Part shown: in pieces, positions 9,001-16,347 of the stretch
Layout: every line of letters starts with the position of its first letter
Numbering within the stretch: position 1 is the first letter of the stretch
Source of the DNA: Mesorhizobium sp. WSM4904
GTDB lineage: Bacteria; Pseudomonadota; Alphaproteobacteria; Rhizobiales; Rhizobiaceae
Direction: 5' to 3'
DNA: 64,000 nucleotides
Assembly (NCBI RefSeq): GCF_029674545.1
Contig: NZ_CP121354.1
Location: 434,001 to 498,000 of the forward strand
Notes under the pieces: model-generated
Database searches by the model: none
Told to the model about the DNA's origin: nothing
Seen by the model: only the letters and a program-made list of their open reading frames with translations
Translations under genes and position numbers: made by a program

Positions 9001-9733
9001 GCGCTGCGTCTGCCCGCGCGGCACGGAGCTAGAAAACGGCAAGTGCGTGCAAAGCGAGCAGCCGCAGGAGCCGCAATGCACGCTGCGTCCCGGCCAATAC
9101 CGCGACCAGGACGGCAATTGCGTGTGCCGGCGCGGCGAGCTGGTGAACGGCGTCTGCCAGGTCATCCCGCCGAAATGCACGATCCGCGGTGCGGTGCCGA
9201 CGGCGAACGGCTGCGTCTGCCCCGACGGCACGCATCTCGACCGGGCGGCCAAGGCCTGTATGCCCGACCGGCAGCCGCCCAGCCAATGCCGCATCCGCGG
9301 CCAGGTGCGCAATGCCGACGGCGACTGCGTCTGCCCGAAGGGGACGGAGGTGCGGGGCAAGGTCTGCGCGCCGGTCAGGAAGCCGCAAACCTGCTCCATC
9401 CGCGGCCAGGTCCTCAACAAACGCGGCGCCTGTGTATGCCCGCGTGGCACCGAGGTGATAGAAGGCAGGTGCGGCACGTTCGAAGACGCTGAATGCGCAC
9501 CGGGCTCGCAGATGATCGGCGGCATTTGCCAGCCGATCATCAGGCGGCGCTGCCCGGTCGGGACGACCGGACGGTATCCGGACTGCTTCCCGATCCGCAG
9601 GCGGCCGGGCGTGGAGATCGGTCCGGACCTGCTGCTCAATCCGAACATCCTGCAGCAGCTGGTTCCGCAGCGCCAGCCGAGGCGGGTGCTGCAGGACCCG
9701 GCAGGCGCAAACATCCAGAATTTCAAGCCGTAA
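6008..9733 (+). CDS. large secreted protein with DUF11-like repeats and tandem Cys-rich repeats
   Basis: I recognise the architecture but not a function. The product is 1241 residues from the overlapping ATG at 6008 (GGAGG upstream). A second start at 6065 (MKPLSYARRGARW, GGAG upstream) begins directly at the signal peptide ending ALPALAQ and is equally plausible. Order: N-terminal region (about 50-255); a domain with CC at residues 351-352 resembling the C-terminus of the upstream gene product; four DUF11/Ig-like repeats (about 367-478, 518-648, 655-761, 785-903), each with a K-(K/V/T)-type strand, a TITVTN-like strand and paired cysteines; then six Cys-rich repeats from residue 945; then a short basic tail. 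DUF11-type repeats are usual in envelope and surface proteins. There is no sortase motif or obvious transmembrane anchor at the C-terminus, so it may be periplasmic, outer-surface or released. Confidence 0.75.
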   Translation: MNSPVLSRHASRKTLMETIMKPLSYARRGARWLMAAGVAVAMMPALPALAQDKAPAANPEPALAQHGINPELARIVPFFTKRGGQRGCDSVEYVLSFGIHGDPQDFDRPSVAALLKATRLDFKDQLPHGLQIVSVDVAGDGTSASGGPLPAAAIGTSADPNDTASVTNFRISASNLDGAGAANERVITFRITAKIDHAAFPAPATADNQGLIEVAFRGGPATTIPSQDPDKPDDGDFLTGVKTSIKIDLTKCNPPPPAKECFKVERGTVDCVPGGGAFIYHMPVGPEMGGKWVQVSTTTPGITIVPDTQQVPAGGGVLNWKIIGASPGEAVHLVVTGIDSHAGPKEGWGLCCTQEIDIVIPRDLKCPPEKQPDLKVEKWAGVPRCTMAGGCDFTITVTNVGDGPYNGKIVLDEVTLPAGSMLSSGPNPPWVCVPGTTPTACTHPVTTLNPGASVVLKLGFKPAGGWQGSVLRNCAAYDYQASGKPLFGSQQNDRGCASIPICRRGDRDPQCQPPVEKKVDLILKKRARIPVCTSDGICTFVIDIINNGTGTYHGPLTVIDTYPGGAPTSSTFGPSPPWTCGPNGPGQFRCDNAGISLPPAASTPIVVKAVMPANYRPDMVENCAEVKAIPGEADLANNKACATERIRHPNGGQPGLRITKTCGASLAGAASVSCRITVSNAGTAAPTGPVRVDDAAALVSGGAPVAIQTIAPDGAEWACGPAPANTVSCQLPGAVMTPGTSRHFDVTVSGNGEFENCARGSYGPAPGDDIVYPIGQACAKGGGTSTLRVEKTGDSECQPGQPCSFEITITNDGPNAFSGPVRIGDAIGLDGIGRLEGVQITSVDPPFGCSPEPATLPASCIANLTLSAGESHTHHVTVILPDDARLANLQGTVSGQNCVGVLSPNTPVQSGGDVLSPAPTNGQVDRGKAYACHPFTIRREVKNLCSNGMVLNAAGRCTCPDGTSFRNGQCSSGGGKLQPLPVPPRCVLLKGQVRTEDGRCVCPRGTELENGKCVQSEQPQEPQCTLRPGQYRDQDGNCVCRRGELVNGVCQVIPPKCTIRGAVPTANGCVCPDGTHLDRAAKACMPDRQPPSQCRIRGQVRNADGDCVCPKGTEVRGKVCAPVRKPQTCSIRGQVLNKRGACVCPRGTEVIEGRCGTFEDAECAPGSQMIGGICQPIIRRRCPVGTTGRYPDCFPIRRRPGVEIGPDLLLNPNILQQLVPQRQPRRVLQDPAGANIQNFKP
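8840..9588 (+). repeat. tandem Cys-rich protein repeats (C-x(n)-C-x-C-P-x-G-T-x(n)-C)
   Basis: The 3' part of the secreted-protein gene encodes at least six successive units of about 30-45 residues, each with the core CxCPxGT between flanking cysteines: CTCPDGTS, CVCPRGTE, CVCRRGE, CVCPDGTH, CVCPKGTE, CVCPRGTE. Four units begin with a similar lead (RGQVR, RGQVL, RGAV or KGQVR). The spacing suggests small disulphide-bonded EGF-like modules. Two further, more diverged cysteine pairs follow before the stop. Confidence 0.85.
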
Positions 9734-9754
9734 CTTCCGATGGCTGAAGACAAA

Positions 9755-9788
9755 GACCCGCCGGAGCAATCCGGCGGGTCCTTCTTTC
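9755..9788 (+). terminator. rho-independent terminator after the secreted-protein pair
   Basis: A perfect 11-bp stem, GACCCGCCGGA / TCCGGCGGGTC, with a GCAA loop is followed by CTTCTTT, 22 bases after the stop codon. It ends the two-gene transcript and separates it from rpe. Confidence 0.85.
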
Positions 9789-9928
9789 CCGCGCCGGAGC
9801 TGCGTTCCCGTACGCCCGCCGACCGATGCGGAAAACATGCTTCCCCTTGACCAGACGATGGTCTAGGCAGACGCGCAAGGAAGGCGCGCAACCCAGCGCG
9901 CCGACGTGGATGCCGGGAGAGGCCTTTC

Positions 9929-10606
9929 ATGAGCAAGAAGACCCTGATCGCGCCATCGGTGCTGGCGTCGGATTTCTCCAAGCTCGGCGATGAGGTCGAG
10001 GCGGTCGCGGCGGCCGGGGCCGACTGGATCCATCTCGATGTCATGGACGGTCACTTCGTGCCCAACATCACCTTCGGCCCGCCGGTGATCAAGGCGATCC
10101 GCAATCGCACGAAGGCCTTTTTCGACTGCCATCTGATGATTGCGCCGGCCGATCCCTACCTGGCCCCCTTCGCCGAGGCCGGCTGCGACGGCATGACCGT
10201 GCACGCCGAGGCCGGCCCGCATCTCGACCGCTCGCTGCAGACGATAAAAGGCCTCGGCAAGAAGGCCGGCGTCTCGCTCAACCCGGCGACCCCGGAAACG
10301 GCGATCGAATATGTGCTCGACCGGCTCGACCTCATCCTGATCATGACCGTCAATCCAGGCTTCGGCGGGCAGGCGTTCATCCCGGCGATCGTCGACAAGG
10401 TGAGACGGGTGAAGGCGTTGATCGGCAACCGCCCGATCCGCATCGAGATCGACGGCGGCGTCTCGCCGGAAACGGCACCGCTGGTGACGGCCGCCGGCGC
10501 CGACGTGCTGGTGGCGGGGGCGGCGATCTTCAAGGGCGGCACGGTCGAAGCCTATCGGGCAAATATCGAGGCAATCCGTTCAGCAGCTGACAAAGCCGCC
10601 AATTGA
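9929..10606 (+). CDS. rpe: ribulose-phosphate 3-epimerase
   Basis: This 225-residue TIM-barrel enzyme interconverts D-ribulose 5-phosphate and D-xylulose 5-phosphate in the pentose phosphate pathway. Family hallmarks visible are the start APSVLASDF, the [17 protein letters not shown] segment with the metal-binding His/Asp, the [10 protein letters not shown] loop and EIDGGV near the C-terminus. The start follows GGGAGAGG. It stands alone between a terminator upstream and a regulator gene downstream; in this window it could link the pentulose 5-phosphates of the distal polyol operon to central metabolism, but nothing shows co-regulation. Confidence 0.95.
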   Translation: MSKKTLIAPSVLASDFSKLGDEVEAVAAAGADWIHLDVMDGHFVPNITFGPPVIKAIRNRTKAFFDCHLMIAPADPYLAPFAEAGCDGMTVHAEAGPHLDRSLQTIKGLGKKAGVSLNPATPETAIEYVLDRLDLILIMTVNPGFGGQAFIPAIVDKVRRVKALIGNRPIRIEIDGGVSPETAPLVTAAGADVLVAGAAIFKGGTVEAYRANIEAIRSAADKAAN

Positions 10607-10770
10607 AGACATCGACAGCTTATTTCCAGCAAAAGCCGCAGCGCTGCTGAACGCCTGTTCAATATACCGAGTTATATCAAGCCGCCCAACAACGTCAGCT
10701 TTTTCCGGCTGATTTTTATTTCTTAAAGTCGAATATCGCCACCTTCCGCTTTTAGGCGGCAGTGCCCGGC

Positions 10771-10781
10771 TGTATGATACA
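10771..10781. promoter_or_regulatory. candidate GntR operator, TGTATGATACA palindrome
   Basis: A perfect 11-base palindrome (TGTAT-G-ATACA) lies 49 bases upstream of the chosen start of the GntR/FCD gene. FCD-type GntR repressors typically bind short AT-rich palindromes of this form, so autoregulation, and control of matB downstream, is the likely meaning. I see no second copy just upstream of matB. Confidence 0.45.
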
Positions 10782-10830
10782 TGTACGGAGATTGCTTCGC
10801 CGATGGGCCCTGACAAAACAGGGGCAAGCA

Positions 10831-11586
10831 ATGGGAGTTCGATTGACATACGGAAACGCCGATACGGGCGAAGGCAAGGGTGCCAAGAGCACGCTGGCCA
10901 GCTCGGTGTATCATCAACTCCGCGAGGACCTGCTGCGCGGAGCCCTGGAGGCCGAGGGCAAGCTGCGCGTCGAATGGGTCGTTTCCCGCTATGGCGCCGG
11001 CGCGTCGCCGGTGCGCGAGGCGCTCAACCGCCTTGCCGCCGAAGGCTTGCTTGGCCGCCATGACCAGCGCGGCTTCTTCCTGATGCCGGTGAGCGCGGCC
11101 GAGCTGGAGGAGCTCACCCGCACCCGCTGCTGGCTGGAAGAACGCGCCTTGCGCGAATCCATCGCGCATCGCACGGCCGAATGGGAAGAGCAGCTGGTAT
11201 TGGCCCTGCACCGCCTGGCGCGCGCCGAGCGCCGCCAGCCCGACGATCCGGCAACCAACAATCCGGAATGGGAGACGCTGCACCGCGCCTTCCATCGCGC
11301 GCTGATTTCGGCATGCCGGTCGCATTGGCTGATCGGCTTTTGCGATCAGCTTTCCGACCAGGCCTCCCGCTACCGGCTGATCTCGCAGCGCGGCCCCGGC
11401 TCCGAACGCGACGACCTTGGCGAACACCGCACGATTGCCGAGCGGACGCTGGACGGCGATGCCGACGGCGCGGTCGAGGCCCTGCTCAATCACTACCGGC
11501 TGACGGCCGAGATGTGCATGGCGCGCCTCAACCGGGGCTACGATCAGAGAGCCGGTTCAGCCAAGGCCTCACGCGGCCGCAGATAG
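10831..11586 (+). CDS. GntR-family transcriptional regulator (FCD subfamily)
   Basis: The 251-residue product has an N-terminal winged helix-turn-helix (about residues 20-85, with the recognition segment GASPVREALNRLAAEGL) and an all-helical FCD effector domain with the expected acidic/His positions (WETLHRAFHRALI, LGEHRTIAE). The start at 10831 has AGGGG seven bases upstream; the frame is open to a GTG at 10762, but that would place the TGTATGATACA operator inside the gene. It lies 97 bases upstream of matB on the same strand. In Rhizobium a GntR protein, MatR, controls malonate genes, so this is a reasonable MatR candidate, but the identity is inferred from position. Confidence 0.8.
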   Translation: MGVRLTYGNADTGEGKGAKSTLASSVYHQLREDLLRGALEAEGKLRVEWVVSRYGAGASPVREALNRLAAEGLLGRHDQRGFFLMPVSAAELEELTRTRCWLEERALRESIAHRTAEWEEQLVLALHRLARAERRQPDDPATNNPEWETLHRAFHRALISACRSHWLIGFCDQLSDQASRYRLISQRGPGSERDDLGEHRTIAERTLDGDADGAVEALLNHYRLTAEMCMARLNRGYDQRAGSAKASRGRR

Positions 11587-11683
11587 CTGCCCGTGCGGGC
11601 GGCCGTTACGCACTCTTCCTGGAATTGCCCTGGCCGGCAAATCTGATATTCGCTCTGGCGAGCATTCGACGCCAGAGGACGAC

Positions 11684-13204
11684 ATGGCCAACCATCTGTT
11701 CGACGCCTTTCGGGCCAGCATGCCGGCACCCGGTCGCCTGCTGATGGAGACGGACGACGGGCGTTCGATCTCCTATGGCGACATGCTGGCACGATCCGCG
11801 CAATTGGCGCACGCGCTGGTGCAGGCGGGCGTCCACCCTGGCGATCGGGTCGCCGTGCAGGTGGAGAAGACGCCGGAAGCCTTGCTCCTCTATCTCGCGT
11901 CCTTACGCACCGGTGCCGTCTTCCTGCCGCTCAACACCGCCTACACGCTGCCGGAGCTCGACTATTTCTTCCGCGACGCGGAACCGCGGCTGGTCGTCTG
12001 CGATCCCGAAAAAGCGTCGGATATCGAGGCGCTTGCCGCGGCGGCGGGAGCCGCAACGCTGACGCTTGGCCGCGACGGGCGGGGCACGCTCGCGGATGGC
12101 GCCGCGCTGCAGGCGGCGGATTTTGCGGATGTGGCGCGCGGCCCGGACGATCTTGCCGCCATCCTTTACACTTCCGGCACGACCGGCCGCTCCAAGGGCG
12201 CCATGCTCAGCCACGAGAACCTCGCCTCGAACGCGCGCGTGCTGGTGGAGCACTGGCGCTTCGACGCCGACGACGTGCTGATCCACGCGCTGCCGATCTT
12301 CCACACGCATGGCCTGTTCGTCGCCACCAACGTCATCCTGATGGCTGGCGCCAAAATGCTGTTCGAACGGAGGTTCGATCCTGGCCGTGTCATTTTGCTT
12401 TTGCCTCGCGCCACCGCGCTGATGGGCGTGCCGACTTTCTATGTGCGTCTCCTGCAGCAGGACGGGCTGACGAGAGATGCGGCGAGCCACATGCGGCTGT
12501 TCATCTCAGGCTCGGCGCCGCTGCTTGCCGAAACGCACAACGCCTGGCGAGAGCGCACCGGGCACGCCATCCTCGAACGCTACGGCATGACCGAGACCAA
12601 CATGAACACGTCCAACCCCTATGACGGCGAGCGGCGCGCCGGCACGGTCGGTTTTCCCTTGCCCGGCGTATCCTTGCGCATCACCGATCCCGAGACGGCC
12701 GAGCCGCTGGCCCAGGGCGCGATCGGAATGATCGAGGTGAAGGGGCCGAACGTCTTTGCCGGCTATTGGCGGATGCCGGAGAAGACCAAGGCCGAGTTCC
12801 GCAGCGACGGTTTCTTCATCACCGGCGATCTCGGGCTGATCGATGCCGACGGCTATGTCCACATCGTCGGCCGCGGCAAGGACCTGATCATCTCGGGCGG
12901 CTATAACGTCTACCCGAAGGAAATCGAGAGTGAGATCGACGCGCTTGCCGGCGTCAGCGAAAGCGCCGTGATCGGCGTCGCCCATCCGGACTTCGGCGAA
13001 GGGGTCACGGCGGTGGTGGTACGCAAGCCGGGATCGGCGATCAGCGCCGCCGATATCGCCGCCGCCATCGCCGGGCGGCTGGCGAAATACAAGCATCCGA
13101 AGCAGGTGATCTTCGTCGACGAATTGCCCCGCAACACGATGGGCAAGGTGCAGAAGAATGTTTTGCGCGAGGCCTATAAGGATATCTATGCCAAAGCCGG
13201 CTAA
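11684..13204 (+). CDS. matB: malonate--CoA ligase (malonyl-CoA synthetase)
   Basis: This 506-residue AMP-forming ligase makes malonyl-CoA from malonate, ATP and CoA. The P-loop YTSGTTGRSKGAM is at about 162-174, the adenylate-binding YGMTETNMNTSNPYDGER segment and GDLGLID hinge region follow, and the catalytic lysine lies in the C-terminal NTMGKVQKNVLRE. The MTETNMNTSNPYDG stretch and overall sequence match characterised rhizobial and Rhodopseudomonas MatB proteins as I know them, rather than general fatty-acid ligases. No matA (malonyl-CoA decarboxylase) or matC (transporter) is visible, so malonyl-CoA may feed fatty-acid synthesis, or the other genes are elsewhere. A half-palindrome of the AATTCC type lies in the upstream gap (about 11612-11630). 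Confidence 0.9.
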   Translation: MANHLFDAFRASMPAPGRLLMETDDGRSISYGDMLARSAQLAHALVQAGVHPGDRVAVQVEKTPEALLLYLASLRTGAVFLPLNTAYTLPELDYFFRDAEPRLVVCDPEKASDIEALAAAAGAATLTLGRDGRGTLADGAALQAADFADVARGPDDLAAILYTSGTTGRSKGAMLSHENLASNARVLVEHWRFDADDVLIHALPIFHTHGLFVATNVILMAGAKMLFERRFDPGRVILLLPRATALMGVPTFYVRLLQQDGLTRDAASHMRLFISGSAPLLAETHNAWRERTGHAILERYGMTETNMNTSNPYDGERRAGTVGFPLPGVSLRITDPETAEPLAQGAIGMIEVKGPNVFAGYWRMPEKTKAEFRSDGFFITGDLGLIDADGYVHIVGRGKDLIISGGYNVYPKEIESEIDALAGVSESAVIGVAHPDFGEGVTAVVVRKPGSAISAADIAAAIAGRLAKYKHPKQVIFVDELPRNTMGKVQKNVLREAYKDIYAKAG

Positions 13205-13212
13205 TAATACTG

Positions 13213-13374
13213 CGTCGTCATCCTAGGGCGAAGCAAGGAGCGAAGCGACGCGCGCAGACCTAGGATCCATGCCGTTACGCTAAGGCGTTGTAGCGGTTGC
13301 AGAATTCTGCACCGTTGCGCTCTACGGCAGAGGTTGCGGCATGGATCCTCGGGTCAAGCCCGAGGATGACGAAG
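13213..13374. repeat. large palindromic element, type E copy 1
   Basis: The element is about 160 bases with ends CGTCATCC...GGATGACG, nested arms ending at CCATGCCG/CGGCATGG and a central GCAGAATTCTGC palindrome. It fills the gap between the convergent matB and nagA genes and could act as a bidirectional terminator. The same element occurs in the opposite orientation at 29873-30035. Confidence 0.85.
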
Positions 13375-13382
13375 GAATAGGC

Positions 13383-14543
13383 CTATGCTGCGAAAACCTT
13401 CTCGCCGCCGATCCAGACATTCCTGACATCCAGCTCCGCCGACAGACCAACAATGTCTGCCGCCGTGCCGTTGGCGAAGCGGCCGAGGCGGTGCGCTTGG
13501 CCGATCGCTTCGGCGGGATAGAGCGAGGCCATGCGCAGGGCCTCGTCGAGATCGAGCCCGACGACGCGATGGACGAAGCGCACGGCCGAAATCATGTCGA
13601 GGTCGGCGCCGGCCAGCGTGCCGTCGGCGAGCCTGAGACTCCCGTCCTTGCGGTAGATGGTGCGACCGTTGAGGGTGAAGGAGGTCATGTCGGTGCCGAT
13701 CGTCGCCATGGCGTCGGTGACCAAAAGGATCTTACCCGGCCCCTTTTTGGCATTGAGCGCTAGCGTCATCGTGCCGGGATGGACATGGATGCCGTCGGCG
13801 ATGATGCCGGCGTAGAGACCGCCTGTGTCGATGGCCGCTCCGGCCAATCCGGGCTCGCGATTGCCGATCTGGCTCATGGCGTTGAAGAGATGGGTAACGA
13901 CCGAGGCACCCGCTTCGGCGAAGGCCGTTGCCGTGGCGTAGTCGGTGTCGGAATGGCCGAGGCTGACGATGATGCCGGCCCCGGCGAGCACCGTGACGCG
14001 GGCCGGCTCGACCGATTCCGGCGCAATCGTGGTGAGCAGCACCGGCAGATCCCGGCGCGCGGCGATCAGCGCCGCCTGGTCGGCATCCGTCATCGGCCGG
14101 ATGAGGGCCGGATCATGCGCGCCCTTGCGCGCTATGGACAGATGCGGGCCTTCGAGATGCAGGCCTAGGAAACCCTGAACTTTCTTCCGCGCAGCCTCGG
14201 CGCCGACGGCGACGGCCGCGGCGGTGATCGCCGGCGTGTCGGTGATCAGCGTCGGCAGCAGCGCCGTGGTGCCGAACGGCGCATGCGCCCGGCAGATGGT
14301 CTCGATCGAGGCGACATCGGGATGATCATTGAGCATGACGCCGCCGCCGCCATTGACCTGGATGTCGACGAAGCCGGGAGCCAGCAGGCCGCCGCCAGTC
14401 TCGACCAAGGATACGCCGGACGGAATGGCGCCAGTGGGCAGAATGGCTTCGACCATGCCGTCCTTGACGACGAGCGCCGCATCGTCATGCCAGTCGGCGC
14501 CATCGAAGATGCGGGCGCCAGTGAGGGCGAAACGGTCGCTCAT
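13383..14543 (-). CDS. nagA: N-acetylglucosamine-6-phosphate deacetylase
   Basis: This 386-residue amidohydrolase converts GlcNAc-6-phosphate to glucosamine-6-phosphate and acetate. Family landmarks are PGFVDIQVNGGGG near residue 55, LHLEGPHLS (metal-binding Glu), LGHSDTDY, THLFNAMSQ and VTDAMATIG, with SLRLADGTLAG close to the C-terminus. The start overlaps the stop of the upstream SIS gene by four bases, so it is the last gene of a four-gene minus-strand operon: kinase, regulator, SIS deaminase, nagA. Its product is the substrate of the preceding SIS deaminase candidate. Confidence 0.93.
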   Translation of the reverse strand: MSDRFALTGARIFDGADWHDDAALVVKDGMVEAILPTGAIPSGVSLVETGGGLLAPGFVDIQVNGGGGVMLNDHPDVASIETICRAHAPFGTTALLPTLITDTPAITAAAVAVGAEAARKKVQGFLGLHLEGPHLSIARKGAHDPALIRPMTDADQAALIAARRDLPVLLTTIAPESVEPARVTVLAGAGIIVSLGHSDTDYATATAFAEAGASVVTHLFNAMSQIGNREPGLAGAAIDTGGLYAGIIADGIHVHPGTMTLALNAKKGPGKILLVTDAMATIGTDMTSFTLNGRTIYRKDGSLRLADGTLAGADLDMISAVRFVHRVVGLDLDEALRMASLYPAEAIGQAHRLGRFANGTAADIVGLSAELDVRNVWIGGEKVFAA

Positions 14544-15571
14544 ACGGTTTCCGTCACCTTGCGCAGGTTACGCGGCATGTCCGGGTCGAGGCCGCGATGG
14601 CGAGCGAAGGCCTCGACGAAGCCGTAGAAGGACACGATCAGCGGCAGCGGGTCGGTCAGCGGGTGGCCTGTCGCCACATGCGGCAGCAGCCTGGCGCTCT
14701 TTGCCTTGTCGGAAGTCACGAAAGCAGCGGCGCCCTTGGCCGCCACGCTGTCGGCGGCCTCGGCCACCGAAGGCTCCGAGGCGTCACGGGCGGCGAGCGC
14801 CAGGACCGGGAAACCCGGTCCGACCAGCGCCAGCGGCCCATGCATGACCTCGGCTGCGCTGTAGGCCTCGGCGTGCATGGCGCAGGTCTCCTTGAACTTC
14901 AGCGCCGCCTCGCTGGCGATTGCGAAGGACGGGCCACGGCCGAGGATGAACAGCGACTGCGGGGCCTCGAGTGCCGAGGCGAGCGCCATCCAGTCGCAAG
15001 CGATGGCCTTTTCGAAATGTTCGGGCAGGCGGGCAAGCGCTGAAAGCAGCGCCTGATCGCCAGTGCTGTGCGCCATCAGCGCCAGGGCGGCCACGGCCGA
15101 ATTGACGAAGGTCTTGGTGGCCGCGACACTGCGCTCCGGCCCGGCGAGAATGTCGATGGCGTAGTCCGAGGCGCGCGCCAGCGGCGAGTCGGCCGTGTTG
15201 GTGATGGCGACGGTCAGCGCGCCGCCGACCCTCGCCGTTTCGGCCATGGCGACGATGTCCGGGCTTTTGCCCGACTGCGAGATCGCCAGGCAAGCCGAGC
15301 CGCGGAGTCTGAGCTTCGCGCCGTAGATGGAAGCGATCGACGGGCCGACCGAGGCGACTGCGAGGCCGGCCGTCAGTTCCACGGCATATTTCGTGAACGT
15401 GGCGGCATGGTCGGACGAGCCACGCGCCACGGTGACGACGAAACTCGGATCGCGCTCGCGAAGGCCGCGGCCGGCCTCGGCCAGCGCCTTGGCCGAGCCA
15501 TCCAGCAGGCGGGCGGTGGCCGCCGGGATCTCCTCGATCTCGCGCCGCATGTGAGTGGTGGCTGCGCTCAT
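14540..15571 (-). CDS. SIS-domain glucosamine-6-phosphate deaminase candidate (GlmS-isomerase-like, NagB-II type)
   Basis: The 343-residue protein has two SIS domains like the C-terminal isomerase half of GlmS but lacks the glutaminase domain. Motifs include TVARGSSDHAA (about 46-56), ISQSGKSPD, FKETCAMHAEAYSAAEVMHGPLAL and the GlmS-like tail ending DMPRNLRKVTETV. Such proteins beside nagA deaminate glucosamine-6-phosphate to fructose-6-phosphate (NagB-II) or act as amino-sugar isomerases. No classical NagB is visible, so this enzyme plausibly fills that step. It overlaps both neighbours by four bases (ATGA), indicating translational coupling. Confidence 0.82.
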   Translation of the reverse strand: MSAATTHMRREIEEIPAATARLLDGSAKALAEAGRGLRERDPSFVVTVARGSSDHAATFTKYAVELTAGLAVASVGPSIASIYGAKLRLRGSACLAISQSGKSPDIVAMAETARVGGALTVAITNTADSPLARASDYAIDILAGPERSVAATKTFVNSAVAALALMAHSTGDQALLSALARLPEHFEKAIACDWMALASALEAPQSLFILGRGPSFAIASEAALKFKETCAMHAEAYSAAEVMHGPLALVGPGFPVLALAARDASEPSVAEAADSVAAKGAAAFVTSDKAKSARLLPHVATGHPLTDPLPLIVSFYGFVEAFARHRGLDPDMPRNLRKVTETV

Positions 15572-16347
15572 GGCCGGATCTCCTCTCCCGGCCCGGTCAG
15601 CCGGAGTTCCGCGACAAAGTCATAGGCGTCGCCCCGATAGATCGAGCGGGTGAACTCGATCACCTTGCCGCTCGCCAGATAGGAAATACGTTCGATGTGC
15701 AGGCCGGCAACCCCCGGCGGCACTTCGAGCAGGCGCGCGTCGGCGTCGCCGAGATTGGCGGCCGAGATGCGCTGCACCGCCCGCACCGGGCGGTTGCCGG
15801 TCAGTTCCAGCGCCGCGTAGAGCGAGGAGCCTATCGCCTCGGGATCGGGAAGGACGCTGGCCGAGAGCGCGGCGCGCTCGATCGCCAGCGGCGTGTCGTT
15901 GGCGATGCGCAGGCGCGCCACACGCGCCACCAGCTCGTTCGACGACAGACCGAGCACCATCATCTCGTCCGGAGAAGGCGCATAGAGGCCGCGGTCGAGC
16001 CAGGCCGAGCGCACGACCATGCCGCGGCGCGCCATGTCCTCGGTGAAGGAGGTGAGCCTTGACAGCGACTGCTCGACACGCTCCATGCGCGGCGCGACGA
16101 AGGTGCCGGAGCCATGGCGCTGGACGAGGATGCCGCCCTTGACCAGATCCTGCACCGCCTTGCGCACGGTGACGCGCGAGATGTCGGCCTTGCTGGCGAT
16201 GTCGCGCTCGGAGGGCAGCGCGTCGCCAGGGCCGATCAGACCGCGATTGACCGCTTCCTCGATGCTCTTTCTGAGCTGCAGGTAGAGCGGCGCGCCGCTC
16301 TGCGAGGACTCTTTGAGCATGGCGAAGATCTGGTCGGCGGCGCTCAT
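15568..16347 (-). CDS. GntR/HutC-family regulator of amino-sugar genes (NagR/NagQ-like)
   Basis: The 259-residue protein has an N-terminal winged helix (about residues 20-85; LPSERDIASKADISRVTVRKAVQDLVKGG) followed by a UTRA effector domain (from about 100 to the end, with the conserved LHIERISYLASGKVIEFTRSIYRGD). UTRA regulators of this type (NagR, DasR) sense phosphorylated amino sugars. The ATG at 16347 overlaps the kinase stop by four bases; the frame continues upstream, but that sequence lies inside the kinase gene. The direct repeats TGGTATT-N4-TGGTATT in both divergent promoters are the obvious candidate targets. Confidence 0.85.
   Translation of the reverse strand: MSAADQIFAMLKESSQSGAPLYLQLRKSIEEAVNRGLIGPGDALPSERDIASKADISRVTVRKAVQDLVKGGILVQRHGSGTFVAPRMERVEQSLSRLTSFTEDMARRGMVVRSAWLDRGLYAPSPDEMMVLGLSSNELVARVARLRIANDTPLAIERAALSASVLPDPEAIGSSLYAALELTGNRPVRAVQRISAANLGDADARLLEVPPGVAGLHIERISYLASGKVIEFTRSIYRGDAYDFVAELRLTGPGEEIRP

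Noticed and set aside
10690..10730. Possible terminator after rpe (CAGC...GCTG then a T-rich stretch)
   Set aside because: The stem is only four base pairs with a long loop, too weak to call.
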